Of a stretch of 64,000 nt of DNA, positions 25,309-34,659 are shown one piece after another (the first letter of the stretch is position 1; each line of letters begins with the position of its first letter). The stretch lies in assembly GCF_006346315.1 (NCBI RefSeq), contig NZ_VDMR01000003.1, positions 1 through 64,000 of the forward strand. Reading direction: 5' to 3'. The notes beneath the pieces were generated by a model. It saw nothing but the letters and a program-made list of their open reading frames with translations, was not told the DNA's origin and ran no database searches. Source of the stretch: Nocardioides litoris. GTDB taxonomy: Bacteria; Actinomycetota; Actinomycetes; Propionibacteriales; Nocardioidaceae. The position numbers and the translations under genes were made by a program.

Positions 25309-25347
25309 TTATGAGTCCTCTGCTCTGACCGGCTGAGCTACCGCCCC
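25309..25347. repeat. attR: orphan chromosomal tRNA 5' half
   Basis: On the minus strand, GGGGCGGTAGCTCAGC begins the 5' half of the CAU tRNA (acceptor strand, D-arm, anticodon loop), and the homology stops just past the anticodon. It matches 6367-6405 at 37 of 39 bases. It marks the right boundary of the island. The intact pre-insertion tRNA would be 6332-6366 joined to this half. Confidence 0.85.
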
Positions 25348-25442
25348 GTGGCGCGCCCACGCTAGTGCACCTCCGACCGTGCCCGCCCCTGCGGGTGCCG
25401 CGGTCCGGTGGCGCCCGTGCCAGCCTCGGCGAGGTGGGGCAG

Positions 25443-26246
25443 GTGCGCGTCGGTGTCTCCGGGTGGAGCTACCCGCACTGGCGCGGCGACTTCTACCCGC
25501 CCGGCCTGCGCCAGCGCGACGAGCTGCAGTGGTGCGCCGAGCGGATGGGGGCCATCGAGCTCAACGCCTCGTTCTACGCCCTGCAGCGGCCCACGTCGTA
25601 CGCCGCCTGGCGCGACGTCCTCCCGCCCGGTGTCGAGCTCGCCGTCAAGGGCAGCCGCTTCATCACCCACCTGAGGAAGCTGCGCGACGTCGAGGTGCCG
25701 CTGGCCAACTTCCTGGCGAGCGGGCTCCTCGCCCTGGGCGATGCCCTCGGCCCGGTGCTGTGGCAGCTGCCGGAGCGGCTGTCCTTCGACCCCGACCGGA
25801 TGGAGGCGTTCCTCGACCTGCTGCCGCGGTCCACGGCCAGGGCCGCGGAGGTCGCCGCCCGGCACGACGACCGGCTGGCCGACGACCGTGCCCTGACCAC
25901 CGCCACCGTCGACCGGCCGCTGCGCCACGTGCTCGAGCCCCGCCACCCCAGCTTCGGCGAGCCGGCGGCCCTCGCGCTCCTGCGCCGGCACGGAGTGGGC
26001 TGCGTCGTCGCCGACTCCGCGCAACGGTGGCCCCAGCTCGACGCGGTCACCAGCGACGTCGTCCACGTCCGGCTGCACGGCGAGGGCGAGCTGTACGCCG
26101 GCGGCTACTCCCCCGGGTCGCTGGACCGGTGGGCGGAGCGGTGCCGGGCGTGGGCCCGGGAGGCCGACGTGTACGTCTTCTTCGACAACGACGCCCGCGG
26201 GCGAGCGCCGTGGGACGCGTTGGCCCTGCAGGAGCGGTTGTCTTGA
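25443..26246 (+). CDS. DUF72 (YecE-like) TIM-barrel protein
   Basis: A 267-aa protein with the DUF72 opening VRVGVSGWSYPHWRGDFYPPGL and IELNASFYALQRPTSY, an internal AVKGSRFITHLRKL, and the ending YVFFDNDARGRAPWDAL. The family fold is a TIM barrel near endonuclease IV, and its reaction is unknown. The start is GTG 25443 or GTG 25434, both near weak ribosome sites. It is the first chromosomal gene right of the island. Confidence 0.85.
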   Translation: MRVGVSGWSYPHWRGDFYPPGLRQRDELQWCAERMGAIELNASFYALQRPTSYAAWRDVLPPGVELAVKGSRFITHLRKLRDVEVPLANFLASGLLALGDALGPVLWQLPERLSFDPDRMEAFLDLLPRSTARAAEVAARHDDRLADDRALTTATVDRPLRHVLEPRHPSFGEPAALALLRRHGVGCVVADSAQRWPQLDAVTSDVVHVRLHGEGELYAGGYSPGSLDRWAERCRAWAREADVYVFFDNDARGRAPWDALALQERLS

Positions 26247-26276
26247 GCCGAGCCGGCCCGGGCCGCAGGTGCCGGG

Positions 26277-27833
26277 TCAGTCGGCGGCGGCCGAGCCGGT
26301 CGTCCCCTCGCCGTCGACGGGGTTCCACGCGCACACGTCGACCGGGTTCTCCGCCCGCCGCACCTTGGGCGTCCCCGCCGGCCGTCGCGGCGGGTCGAGG
26401 GCGTTGGCCACGGTCTCGCGCACGTAGTCGTAGTCGGGGTCGCTGGAGCTGAACTGCGCGGACGGCTTGAACACGACCGAGCGGATCTTGCCCTCCTTGA
26501 CCTTGAGCATCAGCTGCACGAAGTCCTGCGCGATGCGCCGGGGGATGTCGGTGTAGACGATCTCGCTGCCGGCCTTGACGATGTCGACGTAGCGGGTGAA
26601 GAGCGTGGCGGGGTCGGCCGCCTCGATCATCGCGTCGATGGCGCAGCGCTGGCGGTCCATGCGGGCGTAGTCGTCGGAGCTGTAGCGACCTCGCGCGAAC
26701 CACAGGGCGTGGAAGCCGTCGAGGTGCTGCTCGGGGCCGGGCTCGAGCCACCCGGTCGGCTCGATGCCGGCGGACTGGTTGCCGTTGATCGCGACCCGCT
26801 CGTTGATGTTGACCGTGATGCCACCGAGGGCGTCGACGACGGACTGGAAGCCCTTGAGGTTGACCAATAGGTAGTAGTCGACCGGGATGCCGAGACTGCC
26901 CTCGACCGCCTGCTTGACGGCGTCGGCACCCTCGTTGTCGCTCGTGCCGAGGACGCCGGGGTGCAGCTGTGGCACCTGGCCGTAGATCGCGTTGAGCATG
27001 TCGAAGCCGTCGTCGCCCTGGCCGGTGCGGAAGCCGTCGGGGTAGAGGTCGTGCAGCGGCGAGCCCTCGGGGAACTGGGCGTACATCATGTTGCGCGGGA
27101 GGCTGAACATCACCGTGCGCCCGCTGCGGGTGTCGATGCTCGCGAGGATCACCGAGTCGGTGCGCACGCCCGTGCGGTCGTCGCCGCCGTCGCCGCCGAG
27201 CAGCAGCACGTTGACCCGCTCCTGCCCGGCCCAGGGGTCCTCGGCCGTCACGCCCCGGGGCGCCGTGGCGCTCTCGGGGTTCTCGTCGAGCACGTCCTCG
27301 ACCCCGTTGGCCGTCACGGCGGCGTACTGCGCCGCGCGGACGACGGGGGCGGCGCCGACGAGCACGAGCGCGACCACCAGCACGTTCCCGAGCACGGTGT
27401 GCGAGCGCGGCCGCACCCGGGGACGGATCATCCGGTGGGAGGTGACCACCACGAACGCCCAGGCCAGCAGAGCCAGTCCGAGCCCGACCGCGGCCAAGCG
27501 GACGGCGGTGGGGTTGAAGGCCAGGTCGAGCGCCTGGTCGAGCCCCCGGCCGAAGTACCAGACCAGCCCGCCCACCGCGCCGAGCCAGGCGAGCAGCACG
27601 ACCGCGCCGAGCGCGCGGCGCCCGGTGAGGAGGTAGCCGGAGCCGGGGACGAAGGCCCCGAGGGTCGTCAGCCCGACCGTGCCGGCCAAGCCGCGGGCGC
27701 GGCGCCGCTCGCGGCGGGCGCGCGCTCCCCCCGTGCTCCGGCCGAGCCGCCCCGGCCACCGCGACGACCGCGCGGCCCGGCGGCTGCCGCCGGCCGGACG
27801 GGACTCGGGGTCGTTGCCCACCGGGTCGCTCAT
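26277..27833 (-). CDS. LytR-CpsA-Psr (LCP) family cell-wall ligase
   Basis: A 518-aa membrane protein. A long basic N-terminus is followed by three to four hydrophobic segments (about 80-200) and an extracellular LCP domain: VNVLLLGGDGGDDRTGVRTDSVILASIDTRSG, SLPRNMM, VDYYLLVNLKGFQSVVDALGGI and ARGRYSSDDYARMDRQR. The conserved Asp and Arg residues that bind the polyprenyl pyrophosphate are present. LCP enzymes attach arabinogalactan, teichoic acid or capsule polymers to peptidoglycan. Extra N-terminal helices are unusual compared with one-helix members. ATG 27833 is chosen as the first Met that keeps the basic tail. Confidence 0.88.
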   Translation of the reverse strand: MSDPVGNDPESRPAGGSRRAARSSRWPGRLGRSTGGARARRERRRARGLAGTVGLTTLGAFVPGSGYLLTGRRALGAVVLLAWLGAVGGLVWYFGRGLDQALDLAFNPTAVRLAAVGLGLALLAWAFVVVTSHRMIRPRVRPRSHTVLGNVLVVALVLVGAAPVVRAAQYAAVTANGVEDVLDENPESATAPRGVTAEDPWAGQERVNVLLLGGDGGDDRTGVRTDSVILASIDTRSGRTVMFSLPRNMMYAQFPEGSPLHDLYPDGFRTGQGDDGFDMLNAIYGQVPQLHPGVLGTSDNEGADAVKQAVEGSLGIPVDYYLLVNLKGFQSVVDALGGITVNINERVAINGNQSAGIEPTGWLEPGPEQHLDGFHALWFARGRYSSDDYARMDRQRCAIDAMIEAADPATLFTRYVDIVKAGSEIVYTDIPRRIAQDFVQLMLKVKEGKIRSVVFKPSAQFSSSDPDYDYVRETVANALDPPRRPAGTPKVRRAENPVDVCAWNPVDGEGTTGSAAAD

Positions 27834-27965
27834 GCGTGGTGGCTCATCTCGGTGGGACGTCCTCGCGTCGGGAGGGCGCACATTCGCGCGCCGGGCGGTC
27901 CGGCGCCACAAACTAGCACCCGGGTGGCGTGCGGACCCGGCACTCGGGCCGGTGGCGCCCGGGTC

Positions 27966-28193
27966 TCAGCGCGGCCGGCGGGGCAGCTCGTCGCCGGCCG
28001 CGGGGGCCGAGCGGTCCAGGGCGCCGAGGTTGGCCACCACGGCCGCGGCCGGCGGGATCACCGCAGCCACGATCGTCATCACGACCGCGGCCGTCGTCGA
28101 CCACAGGCGCACCAGGTTCCACGCCAGCAGGATGAGCACCACGCAGGTGCCCATCATCCAGAAGTACGCACGCCGGCGGGTCGCCCTCTCCAC
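27966..28193 (-). CDS. DUF3099-like small membrane protein
   Basis: A 75-aa protein with two membrane helices: RRRAYFWMMGTCVVLILLAWNLVRLW and AAVVMTIVAAVIPPAAAVVANLG. This two-helix layout with a leading Arg/aromatic stretch matches DUF3099, an actinobacterial family without known function. GTG 28193 (VERATRRR) is preferred because an earlier start would run back into the tRNA terminator. Confidence 0.65.
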   Translation of the reverse strand: MERATRRRAYFWMMGTCVVLILLAWNLVRLWSTTAAVVMTIVAAVIPPAAAVVANLGALDRSAPAAGDELPRRPR

Positions 28194-28219
28194 GCCCTCG
28201 ACGGTACGCCGCAGACGCA

Positions 28220-28255
28220 CGAGGGCCCGGACCGCCGTGGCGGCCCGGGCCCTCG
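28220..28255 (-). terminator. hairpin terminator downstream of tRNA-Asn
   Basis: CGAGGGCCCGG (28220-28230) pairs with CCGGGCCCTCG (28245-28255), and inside it CCGCC pairs with GGCGG, with a single A/C mismatch and a 2-nt loop. It lies directly 3' of tRNA-Asn on the minus strand. Confidence 0.7.
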
Positions 28256-28262
28256 TCGCTTG

Positions 28263-28335
28263 CTCCCCCGGTTGGACTCGAACCAACAACCCTCCGGTTA
28301 ACAGCCGAATGCTCTGCCAGTTGAGCTACAGGGGA
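28263..28335 (-). tRNA. tRNA-Asn (GUU)
   Basis: A 73-nt cloverleaf: acceptor TCCCCTG/CGGGGGA, D-arm GCTC...GAGC, anticodon GTT in loop CTGTTAA, T-arm GTTGG-TTCGAGT-CCAAC, discriminator G as expected for tRNA-Asn, and no encoded CCA. Confidence 0.97.
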
Positions 28336-28366
28336 TCGTGCGGGCCATACGTTAGCAAGGCCCGCG

Positions 28367-28389
28367 CGGCATCCGAAACCGGGATGCCG
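28367..28389 (-). terminator. hairpin after eccC
   Basis: CGGCATCC (28367-28374) and GGATGCCG (28382-28389) pair perfectly around a 7-nt loop. It begins six bases past the eccC stop on the minus strand and separates it from tRNA-Asn. Confidence 0.6.
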
Positions 28390-28394
28390 CTCGC

Positions 28395-31300
28395 CTACTT
28401 CAGGCTCATGAGCGGGCTCTGGATGACCTTGGTCCCGATGCGGCGGTCGACCAGCTTGCCCCGTCCCTGCGGCATCGGCTCGAACTTGTTGCCGTGCAGG
28501 GCCACGCCCTCCTCCTTGGAGCCCGAGAGCAGGACGCCGGGCGTGCCCAGCTCCTTGAGGCGCTTCTGGATGGGCTCGAAGCCGCCCGTCCCGGAGCCAC
28601 CGGCGGCCCGGCTCAGCACGACGTGCAGGCCGATGTCGCGCGCCTGCGGGAGGAACTCGAGCAGGGCGTGCATCGGGTTGGGCTGCATCGCCGCGATCAT
28701 CTCGTAGTCGTCGATGAGCAGGAACAGCTTGGGCCCCTCCCAGCGCGGGACCTCCTGGGCCGTCGGGTCGACCTTGATCCCGGCCAACCGCTCGCGCAGC
28801 GCGGCCGCGATCTGCTTGACCATCTCGGGCGCGTCGGCGGAGTTCATCACGTAGGCCAGCTGGTGCCCGGTCGTGATGGCGCCGAGCATGCCGCGGCGGT
28901 AGTCGAAGGTGACGATCTTGGCCTGCTTGGGCGTGTAGCGCGTCGTGATGCCCCGGGCGATCGTGCGCAGCAGGTTGGACTTGCCGGACTCGACGTCGCC
29001 GAGCACGAGGAAGTGCGGCTCGGCGTCGAAGTTGACGAACACCGGCGAGAGCGTCTCCTCGTCGATGCCGATCGGCAGCGCGTTGCGCTCCGGATCGGGG
29101 GCCGGCAGCTCGGCGTACGGCATCTTGCGCGGGAGCAGCCGCACCTGCGGCGCGGCCGGGCCGGACCACGCGCCGCTGATCTGCTTGACCAGGTCGGCGA
29201 CGCCGTCGCCGAGGGTGCTGGGGTCGTCGGAGCCGTCGATGCGCGGCAGCGCGGTCAGGTAGTGGAGCTTGTTGCGGCTCAGGCCGCGACCGGGCGACTT
29301 CTCCGGGACGTTCTTGGCCGCCCGGCGGTCGACGTCGGACTCGGCCGGGTCGCCGAGCCGGAGCTCGAGCCGGGTCGTGATGAGGTCACGGATGGCCGGT
29401 CGCAGCTCGAGCCACCGCTGGATCGAGACGACGATGTGCACACCGAATCCCAGGCCGCGCGTGGCGATCTGGGTGATCTGGGACTCGAGGTCCTCGTGGT
29501 CGGAGCGGATCGTGCCCCAGCCGTCGACGACCAGGTACACGTCGCCGAACCCGTCGCCCGGCAGCCGCCCGGCCTGGACCATCCGCCGGTAGGTCTGCAT
29601 GGAGTCGATGCGGTGCTCGGTGAACGTCGCCTCGCGGGCGTCGAGCAGGGCCCGCATCTCCGCGACGGTGCGGCGCAGGCGCTCCGGGTCGAGCCGGGTC
29701 GCGACCGACCCCACGTGCGGCAGGTCGCCGAGACTGGTCAGCGTGCCGCCGCCGAAGTCGATGCAGTAGAACTGCGCCTCCTGCGGGGTGTGGGTCAGGG
29801 CCAGGCTGCAGATGAGCGAGCGCAGCATCGTGCTCTTGCCGCTCTGGGGGCCGCCCACGACCACCATGTGCGAGTTGGACACGTTGACCCACAGCGGGTC
29901 GCGCCGCTGCTCGAAGGGCTTGTCCTCGATGCCGACCGGCGCGCTCAGGAAGCGGGCCGGGTCCTGGCGCTGCGGGTGCAGGCCGCGGGGGCTGGTGACC
30001 AGCTGCGGCAGCAGCGCGTCGAGCGACGGCGGCGCGTCGAGGGGCGGCAGCCAGATCTGGCGGGCCGGCGCCCCGTGCCCCCGCAGCCGGCCCACGATGA
30101 TGTCCATCAGGGTCTCGCTCGGCCCTGTCGGCGCAGCCTCGACGACCTGCTCCTCGGGGGCCGCCTCCTCGTGCACCGGGATGTAGTCGACCTGGTAGGG
30201 CAGCACCCGGTCCTCGACCCGGGTGCCCGACCCGCCGGCGGTGACGGTCGTGGTGCGCTTGTACGGCGCCGACACGTACGCCGCCCGGAACCGCACCAGG
30301 CCCTCGGTGGCCTCCTTGAGGTAGCCGTGGCCGGGGGCGCTGGGCAGCTCGTAGGCGTCGGGCACACCGAGGACCGACCGGCTCTCGGCGCCGGAGAAGG
30401 TGCGCAGGCCGATGCGGTAGGACAGGTGGGTGTCGAGGCCGCGCAGCTTGCCCTCCTCGAGGCGCTGCGAGGCCAGCATGAGGTGGACGCCGAGCGAGCG
30501 GCCCAGGCGACCGATCATGACGAAGAGGTCGATGAAGTCGGGCTTGGCGCTGAGCAGCTCGCTGAACTCGTCGACGACGATGAACAGCGACGGCAGCGGC
30601 TCCAGGTCGGCGCCCTGCTCGCGGGCCTTCTCGTAGTCCTTGAGCGAGGAGTAGTTGCCCGCGGCGCGCAGCAGCTCCTGCCGGCGCACCATCTCGCCCT
30701 CGATCGCGTCCTTCATGCGGTCGACGAGGATGAGCTCGTCCTCGAGGTTGGTGATGACCGCCGAGGTGTGCGGCAGCACGTCGAGGCTGGCGAAGGTCGC
30801 GCCGCCCTTGAAGTCGACGAGCACGAAGTTGAGCATCTCGGGCGTGTGCGTCACGGCGAGGCCGAGCACGAGCGTGCGCAGGAGCTCGGACTTGCCCGAC
30901 CCGGTCGCACCGATGGCCAGGCCGTGGGGGCCCATGCCGCCCTGGGCCGACTCCTTGATGTCGAGGTCGATGGGCTGGCCCGACGGCCCGATGCCGATCG
31001 GCACCCGGAGCCGGTCGCGTGGCGCGCGCGGGCGCCACGTCGTCGTGGCGTCGATCAGGTAGGGGTCGCCGAGCCGCAGCAGCTCGGGCAGCGTCATGTC
31101 GACGGTGAGCAGGTCGGTGGGCTCCTCGGCCGAGCCCGACGACATCCGGTAGCCCGACATGGAGCGGGCGAGGGTCTCGCACTCGACGAGCGAGAGGGCG
31201 TCGGGAACGCCGATGGTCGACCGGGTGACCTCGCCCTGGCGGCCCTCCTTGCGCACCATGGCGATGGAACCCCCGCCGAGCTCCAGGCGCAGGACGCCCT

Positions 31301-32369
31301 GGGTGCGGTCGGTGGGCAGCACGGCCCGGATGTCGATGACGGTCACGCCGGCGACCAGCCCGGAGGTCAGCTGGGCCTCGGGCGGCACGCGTCCACCGTC
31401 GAGGATCACCACGAGGTGGGGTCCGTCGGCCGTCGCCTCCGCCCCGAACCGGGGCCGGTTGCGCAGCGCGTCACCCATGTGGGACTCGATGGTCAGCAGG
31501 TCCTCGTTGACCAGGCGCACCTGGCCGACGGCGTCGTCCTCGTCGGCCAGGGCGTGCGGCAGCCACTTCAACCACTCCCAGCGGCCCGCGGCGGCGCGAC
31601 CTGCACACACGGCGATGCGGACGTCGTCGGGCGTCTGCAGCGTGGCCAGCTGGGCCACCATCGCCCGGGCCAGGGCCCGGGCGTCCTCGACCGGCCCGTC
31701 GATGCTGACGAGGCCGAAGGCGCGCAGGGAGACCGCGACCGGCAGGTCGGAGACACGCTTGTGCGTGCTGACGAAGCGGCGCAGGGCACCGGAGGAGATG
31801 GGTTCCAGGTCCTCGACCGGCTTGGTCTCGGGCGTGACCAGTGCGACCGCGAGCCGCTGCGGGCCGCGGCCGATCCGGACGGCGAGGTGGTCGACGTCGC
31901 TGGCACGCCGCTCCCACAACCGGGTGCCCATGGCGATGCACCACAAGGTGGCCGGGTCGGGGTGGTGCCACAGCGCGGCCTTGCGCTGCTGGTCGGCCGC
32001 CTTGCGCACGCGTCGGCGTACCTGGACGAGGTAGCGCTGGTAGTCGCGGCGGTCGGCGTCGAGCTGCCGGCGCTTCTCCCCCGCCTGCCGTCCGATGCCG
32101 CCGAGGGCCATCGCGCCGAAGCTGATGGCCAGCATGCCCATCGCCACCATCTGCAGCGTGTTGTTGCCGCCGCCGCCCTGGCTGCGCACCGTCAGCATCA
32201 GGCCCATGCCGCCGGCACCGGCGAGCATCGGCAGCACCATCAACGCCTGGGCCGCGCCGCCGCCGACCGTGGTCTCGGGCAGCTCGGGCGGGGACTCGAG
32301 CACGATCTCGCCCCGCGGCTCAGCGGGCGCCTTCTGGCGCGCCGGGCGCCGGAACAGGTGAGTGCTCAC
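28395..32369 (-). CDS. eccC: type VII secretion ATPase EccC
   Basis: A 1324-aa membrane motor of the ESX secretion system. Two N-terminal membrane helices (about 38-85) precede three FtsK/SpoIIIE ATPase domains with Walker A motifs GATGSGKS (about 490), GGPQSGKS (about 840) and GDVESGKS (about 1128). Domain 1 has a full Walker B with Glu (LFIVVDEFSELL). Domain 2 reads LVVDGWG and lacks the Glu, so it is probably not hydrolytic. This is the single-chain form, not split into EccCa/EccCb. GTG 32369 follows GGAGG at a 5-bp spacing. It is divergent from eccD and recruits Esx substrates through its last domain. Confidence 0.96.
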   Translation of the reverse strand: MSTHLFRRPARQKAPAEPRGEIVLESPPELPETTVGGGAAQALMVLPMLAGAGGMGLMLTVRSQGGGGNNTLQMVAMGMLAISFGAMALGGIGRQAGEKRRQLDADRRDYQRYLVQVRRRVRKAADQQRKAALWHHPDPATLWCIAMGTRLWERRASDVDHLAVRIGRGPQRLAVALVTPETKPVEDLEPISSGALRRFVSTHKRVSDLPVAVSLRAFGLVSIDGPVEDARALARAMVAQLATLQTPDDVRIAVCAGRAAAGRWEWLKWLPHALADEDDAVGQVRLVNEDLLTIESHMGDALRNRPRFGAEATADGPHLVVILDGGRVPPEAQLTSGLVAGVTVIDIRAVLPTDRTQGVLRLELGGGSIAMVRKEGRQGEVTRSTIGVPDALSLVECETLARSMSGYRMSSGSAEEPTDLLTVDMTLPELLRLGDPYLIDATTTWRPRAPRDRLRVPIGIGPSGQPIDLDIKESAQGGMGPHGLAIGATGSGKSELLRTLVLGLAVTHTPEMLNFVLVDFKGGATFASLDVLPHTSAVITNLEDELILVDRMKDAIEGEMVRRQELLRAAGNYSSLKDYEKAREQGADLEPLPSLFIVVDEFSELLSAKPDFIDLFVMIGRLGRSLGVHLMLASQRLEEGKLRGLDTHLSYRIGLRTFSGAESRSVLGVPDAYELPSAPGHGYLKEATEGLVRFRAAYVSAPYKRTTTVTAGGSGTRVEDRVLPYQVDYIPVHEEAAPEEQVVEAAPTGPSETLMDIIVGRLRGHGAPARQIWLPPLDAPPSLDALLPQLVTSPRGLHPQRQDPARFLSAPVGIEDKPFEQRRDPLWVNVSNSHMVVVGGPQSGKSTMLRSLICSLALTHTPQEAQFYCIDFGGGTLTSLGDLPHVGSVATRLDPERLRRTVAEMRALLDAREATFTEHRIDSMQTYRRMVQAGRLPGDGFGDVYLVVDGWGTIRSDHEDLESQITQIATRGLGFGVHIVVSIQRWLELRPAIRDLITTRLELRLGDPAESDVDRRAAKNVPEKSPGRGLSRNKLHYLTALPRIDGSDDPSTLGDGVADLVKQISGAWSGPAAPQVRLLPRKMPYAELPAPDPERNALPIGIDEETLSPVFVNFDAEPHFLVLGDVESGKSNLLRTIARGITTRYTPKQAKIVTFDYRRGMLGAITTGHQLAYVMNSADAPEMVKQIAAALRERLAGIKVDPTAQEVPRWEGPKLFLLIDDYEMIAAMQPNPMHALLEFLPQARDIGLHVVLSRAAGGSGTGGFEPIQKRLKELGTPGVLLSGSKEEGVALHGNKFEPMPQGRGKLVDRRIGTKVIQSPLMSLK

Positions 32370-32478
32370 GTGCACCTCCGAGGGGGTCACCGCGCCGTTC
32401 TCTGCCCGGTGGCGGCGCCAGGGCTGCGGATGGGTCAGGATGGTAACGACCGCCACCGACGACGTCCAAGGAGGTGCC

Positions 32479-33867
32479 GTGGCCGCCACTGCCACGACGA
32501 ACCTGTGCCGGGTGACCGTGATGACCACGCAGACCCGCCTGGATCTCGCCGTCCCGCTCGACCTCACGGTCTCGGAGCTGATGGTGACGCTCCTGCGCAC
32601 GCTCGGTCCCCAGGTCTCCGACCAGGGCGCCGCCGCCGGCGGCTTCGTCCTGCAGCGCGCCGCCGAGGCACCGCTCGACCCCGCGACCTCGCTGCGGGCC
32701 AGCGACGTGCGCGACGGTGACGTGCTGCACCTGCGCATGCGGTCGGCCCAGATGCCCGAGGTCGCGTACGACGACGTGCTGGACGCCGTGGCCACCGGGG
32801 TCCTGACCCGCTCGGTGCGCTGGACCGCCGACCACACCGCCCGGGCCTGCCTGGTCGGGATGTCCCTGCTGGCCGCCTTCGTCGTGGTGGCCGCGCTGCT
32901 GACCGGCCCCGGCTGGGCGGTGCCGGCCGCGGTCACGGGCGGGCTCGCCATCCTGCTGGTCGGCGCGGCGGTGGCCCTCGACCGGGCCTACCAGCAGCAC
33001 GGCGCGGCGTTGACCGCGGCCACCTGGGCGGTCGTCGCCGGCACGGTCGCGGGCGCGATGGTCGTGGGCGGCGACGAGCAGCCGTGGGCGTGGGGCGTCA
33101 CCCAGGTGATGCCGGCCGGAGCGGCCGCCGTCCTCGTCTCGGTCGTCTGCCTGGTCCTGCTCACGCGCGGCGTGCCCGGCTTCGTGGCCGTCACCGTCAC
33201 CGGGCTGCTGACCGCGATCGGCGCCGCTGCGGCCGACCTCGGCGACTTCGACGTCGCCGCCACGGCCGCGTTCACCTCGGGCGTGGCCCTCCTGCTCTCG
33301 CCGCTGATCCCGATGGTGGCCTTCAAGCTCTCGCGCCTCGCGCTCCCCTTCGTGCCGACCGGCGCCGCCGACCTGCGGGCCGACACCAGCACCGTCGAGG
33401 GCACCCGCGTCCTGGCCCAGGCCGCGCGGGCCGACCAGTTCATGACGGGCCACGTCGTCGCGCTGGCCGCGGTCCTCGGGGGCAGCGCGGTCATCCTCTC
33501 CGGGGCCGGCACGGCCGCCCAGGTCCTGGCCGGCGTCGTGGTCGGCATCTGCCTGCTCCGGGCGCGGTTGTTCACCGGCCGCTCGCAGCGCACCTCGCTC
33601 CTGCTCGCGGGAGCCGTCGCCGCGGTGGCCGTCCTGGCCGACCTCGCCCTGCACACCGACGGCACGATGCGGCTGCTCGCCGTCGTGCTGCCCGCGGGCC
33701 TGCTGGCCCTCGGCATGCTCGCGCTCGGGATCGTGCTGCCTGGTCGCCGCTACAACCCGCCGAGCGGGCGCGCGGCCGACGTCGTCGAGGCCATCCTGGT
33801 GCTCTCCGTGCTGCCGCTGATCCTCGGCGTCATCGGTGTCTACGACTGGATCCGCGGCCTGCTCTGA
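32479..33867 (+). CDS. eccD: type VII secretion integral membrane protein EccD
   Basis: A 462-aa protein. The N-terminal ubiquitin-like YukD domain (CRVTVMTTQTRLDLAVPLDLTVSELMVTLLRTLG, ending DGDVLHLR) is followed by about eleven membrane helices and the closing VLPLILGVIGVYDWIRGLL. EccD forms the inner-membrane pore of the ESX complex. GTG 32479 has AAGGAGG four bases upstream. It shares a 109-bp divergent promoter region with eccC. Confidence 0.93.
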   Translation: MAATATTNLCRVTVMTTQTRLDLAVPLDLTVSELMVTLLRTLGPQVSDQGAAAGGFVLQRAAEAPLDPATSLRASDVRDGDVLHLRMRSAQMPEVAYDDVLDAVATGVLTRSVRWTADHTARACLVGMSLLAAFVVVAALLTGPGWAVPAAVTGGLAILLVGAAVALDRAYQQHGAALTAATWAVVAGTVAGAMVVGGDEQPWAWGVTQVMPAGAAAVLVSVVCLVLLTRGVPGFVAVTVTGLLTAIGAAAADLGDFDVAATAAFTSGVALLLSPLIPMVAFKLSRLALPFVPTGAADLRADTSTVEGTRVLAQAARADQFMTGHVVALAAVLGGSAVILSGAGTAAQVLAGVVVGICLLRARLFTGRSQRTSLLLAGAVAAVAVLADLALHTDGTMRLLAVVLPAGLLALGMLALGIVLPGRRYNPPSGRAADVVEAILVLSVLPLILGVIGVYDWIRGLL

Positions 33868-33894
33868 CCGTGGCCGTCCTGGTCCCGACCAGGC

Positions 33895-34659
33895 TCAGCG
33901 GGCACCGGAGTGCAGCACCGCCGAGCGCAGCACCTGGGCCTCGGTGGGTGTCGCGTCCACCCGGACCACGGCGGCCTTGCCACGGGTGACCACGGCGACG
34001 GCCTGGGCGGGCAGGCCCGCGGAGAGCTCGGAGGTGGTGCGCTCGTCGAGTCCCCAGACCCGAGCGGCGGCACCGGCGAGGTCGTGGTTGAGCACTCCGA
34101 AGACGGCGACGTCGGCCGAGGCGAAGGCCTGGACGAAGGCCAGCGCGAGGTCACGCCCGGCGGCGTGCGGCAGCGTGCGGACGTCGAGCAGGCACTGCCA
34201 GGCGCCGACCTCGCGCACGGCCCGCCGCTGCTCGGCCAGGTCGTCGACCACGACGAGCGGGCCCGAGTGGCCGGCGAGCGAGGTCTCCCCCGGCAGCAGC
34301 CGCGCGTCGGCGCCGTGCTGGAGCACAGGCGCCCACGCGGACGACCGGGCGCTCAGCACCCGCACAGGTACGCCGGACAGTGCCGAGCGCAGCGTCAGCA
34401 GCTGCGCCGCGAACCCACCCGAGAAGACGAGCACCCGCGTCGGCGTGGGTCGCAGCAGCCGCATGACGAAGGGTCCGCGTCGGCCCGAGCCGAGGTAGGC
34501 CCCGCTCAGGGCCGCGGGCAGCAGCGGGCCGTCCGGTGCCGGCTCCTCGATCGGCGGGGGGGTGCCGGCCGCACCGCGCGTGGCCGGGGCTCCGGTGAAG
34601 GGCGGCGGCGCGGCGTACGACGACGGGTCCTGGCCGCGGCCCGCGGCGTGGCGTGCCAT
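33895..34659 (-). CDS. unrecognised ESX-locus protein
   Basis: A 254-aa soluble protein. A Pro/Ala-rich N-terminus (about 50 residues) is followed by an alpha/beta region with VLVFSGGFAAQLLTLRSAL, LVVVDDLAEQRRAVREV and a tail VWGLDERTTSELSAGLP plus TRGKAAVVRVDATPTE. The tail resembles the C-terminal region of VirB4/TraG-like conjugation ATPases, but no Walker A motif is visible, so any ATPase link is speculative. Its ATG overlaps the eccE stop (TGATG), so the two are translationally coupled. It may be an accessory or scaffold part of this ESX machine. Confidence 0.65.
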   Translation of the reverse strand: MARHAAGRGQDPSSYAAPPPFTGAPATRGAAGTPPPIEEPAPDGPLLPAALSGAYLGSGRRGPFVMRLLRPTPTRVLVFSGGFAAQLLTLRSALSGVPVRVLSARSSAWAPVLQHGADARLLPGETSLAGHSGPLVVVDDLAEQRRAVREVGAWQCLLDVRTLPHAAGRDLALAFVQAFASADVAVFGVLNHDLAGAAARVWGLDERTTSELSAGLPAQAVAVVTRGKAAVVRVDATPTEAQVLRSAVLHSGAR

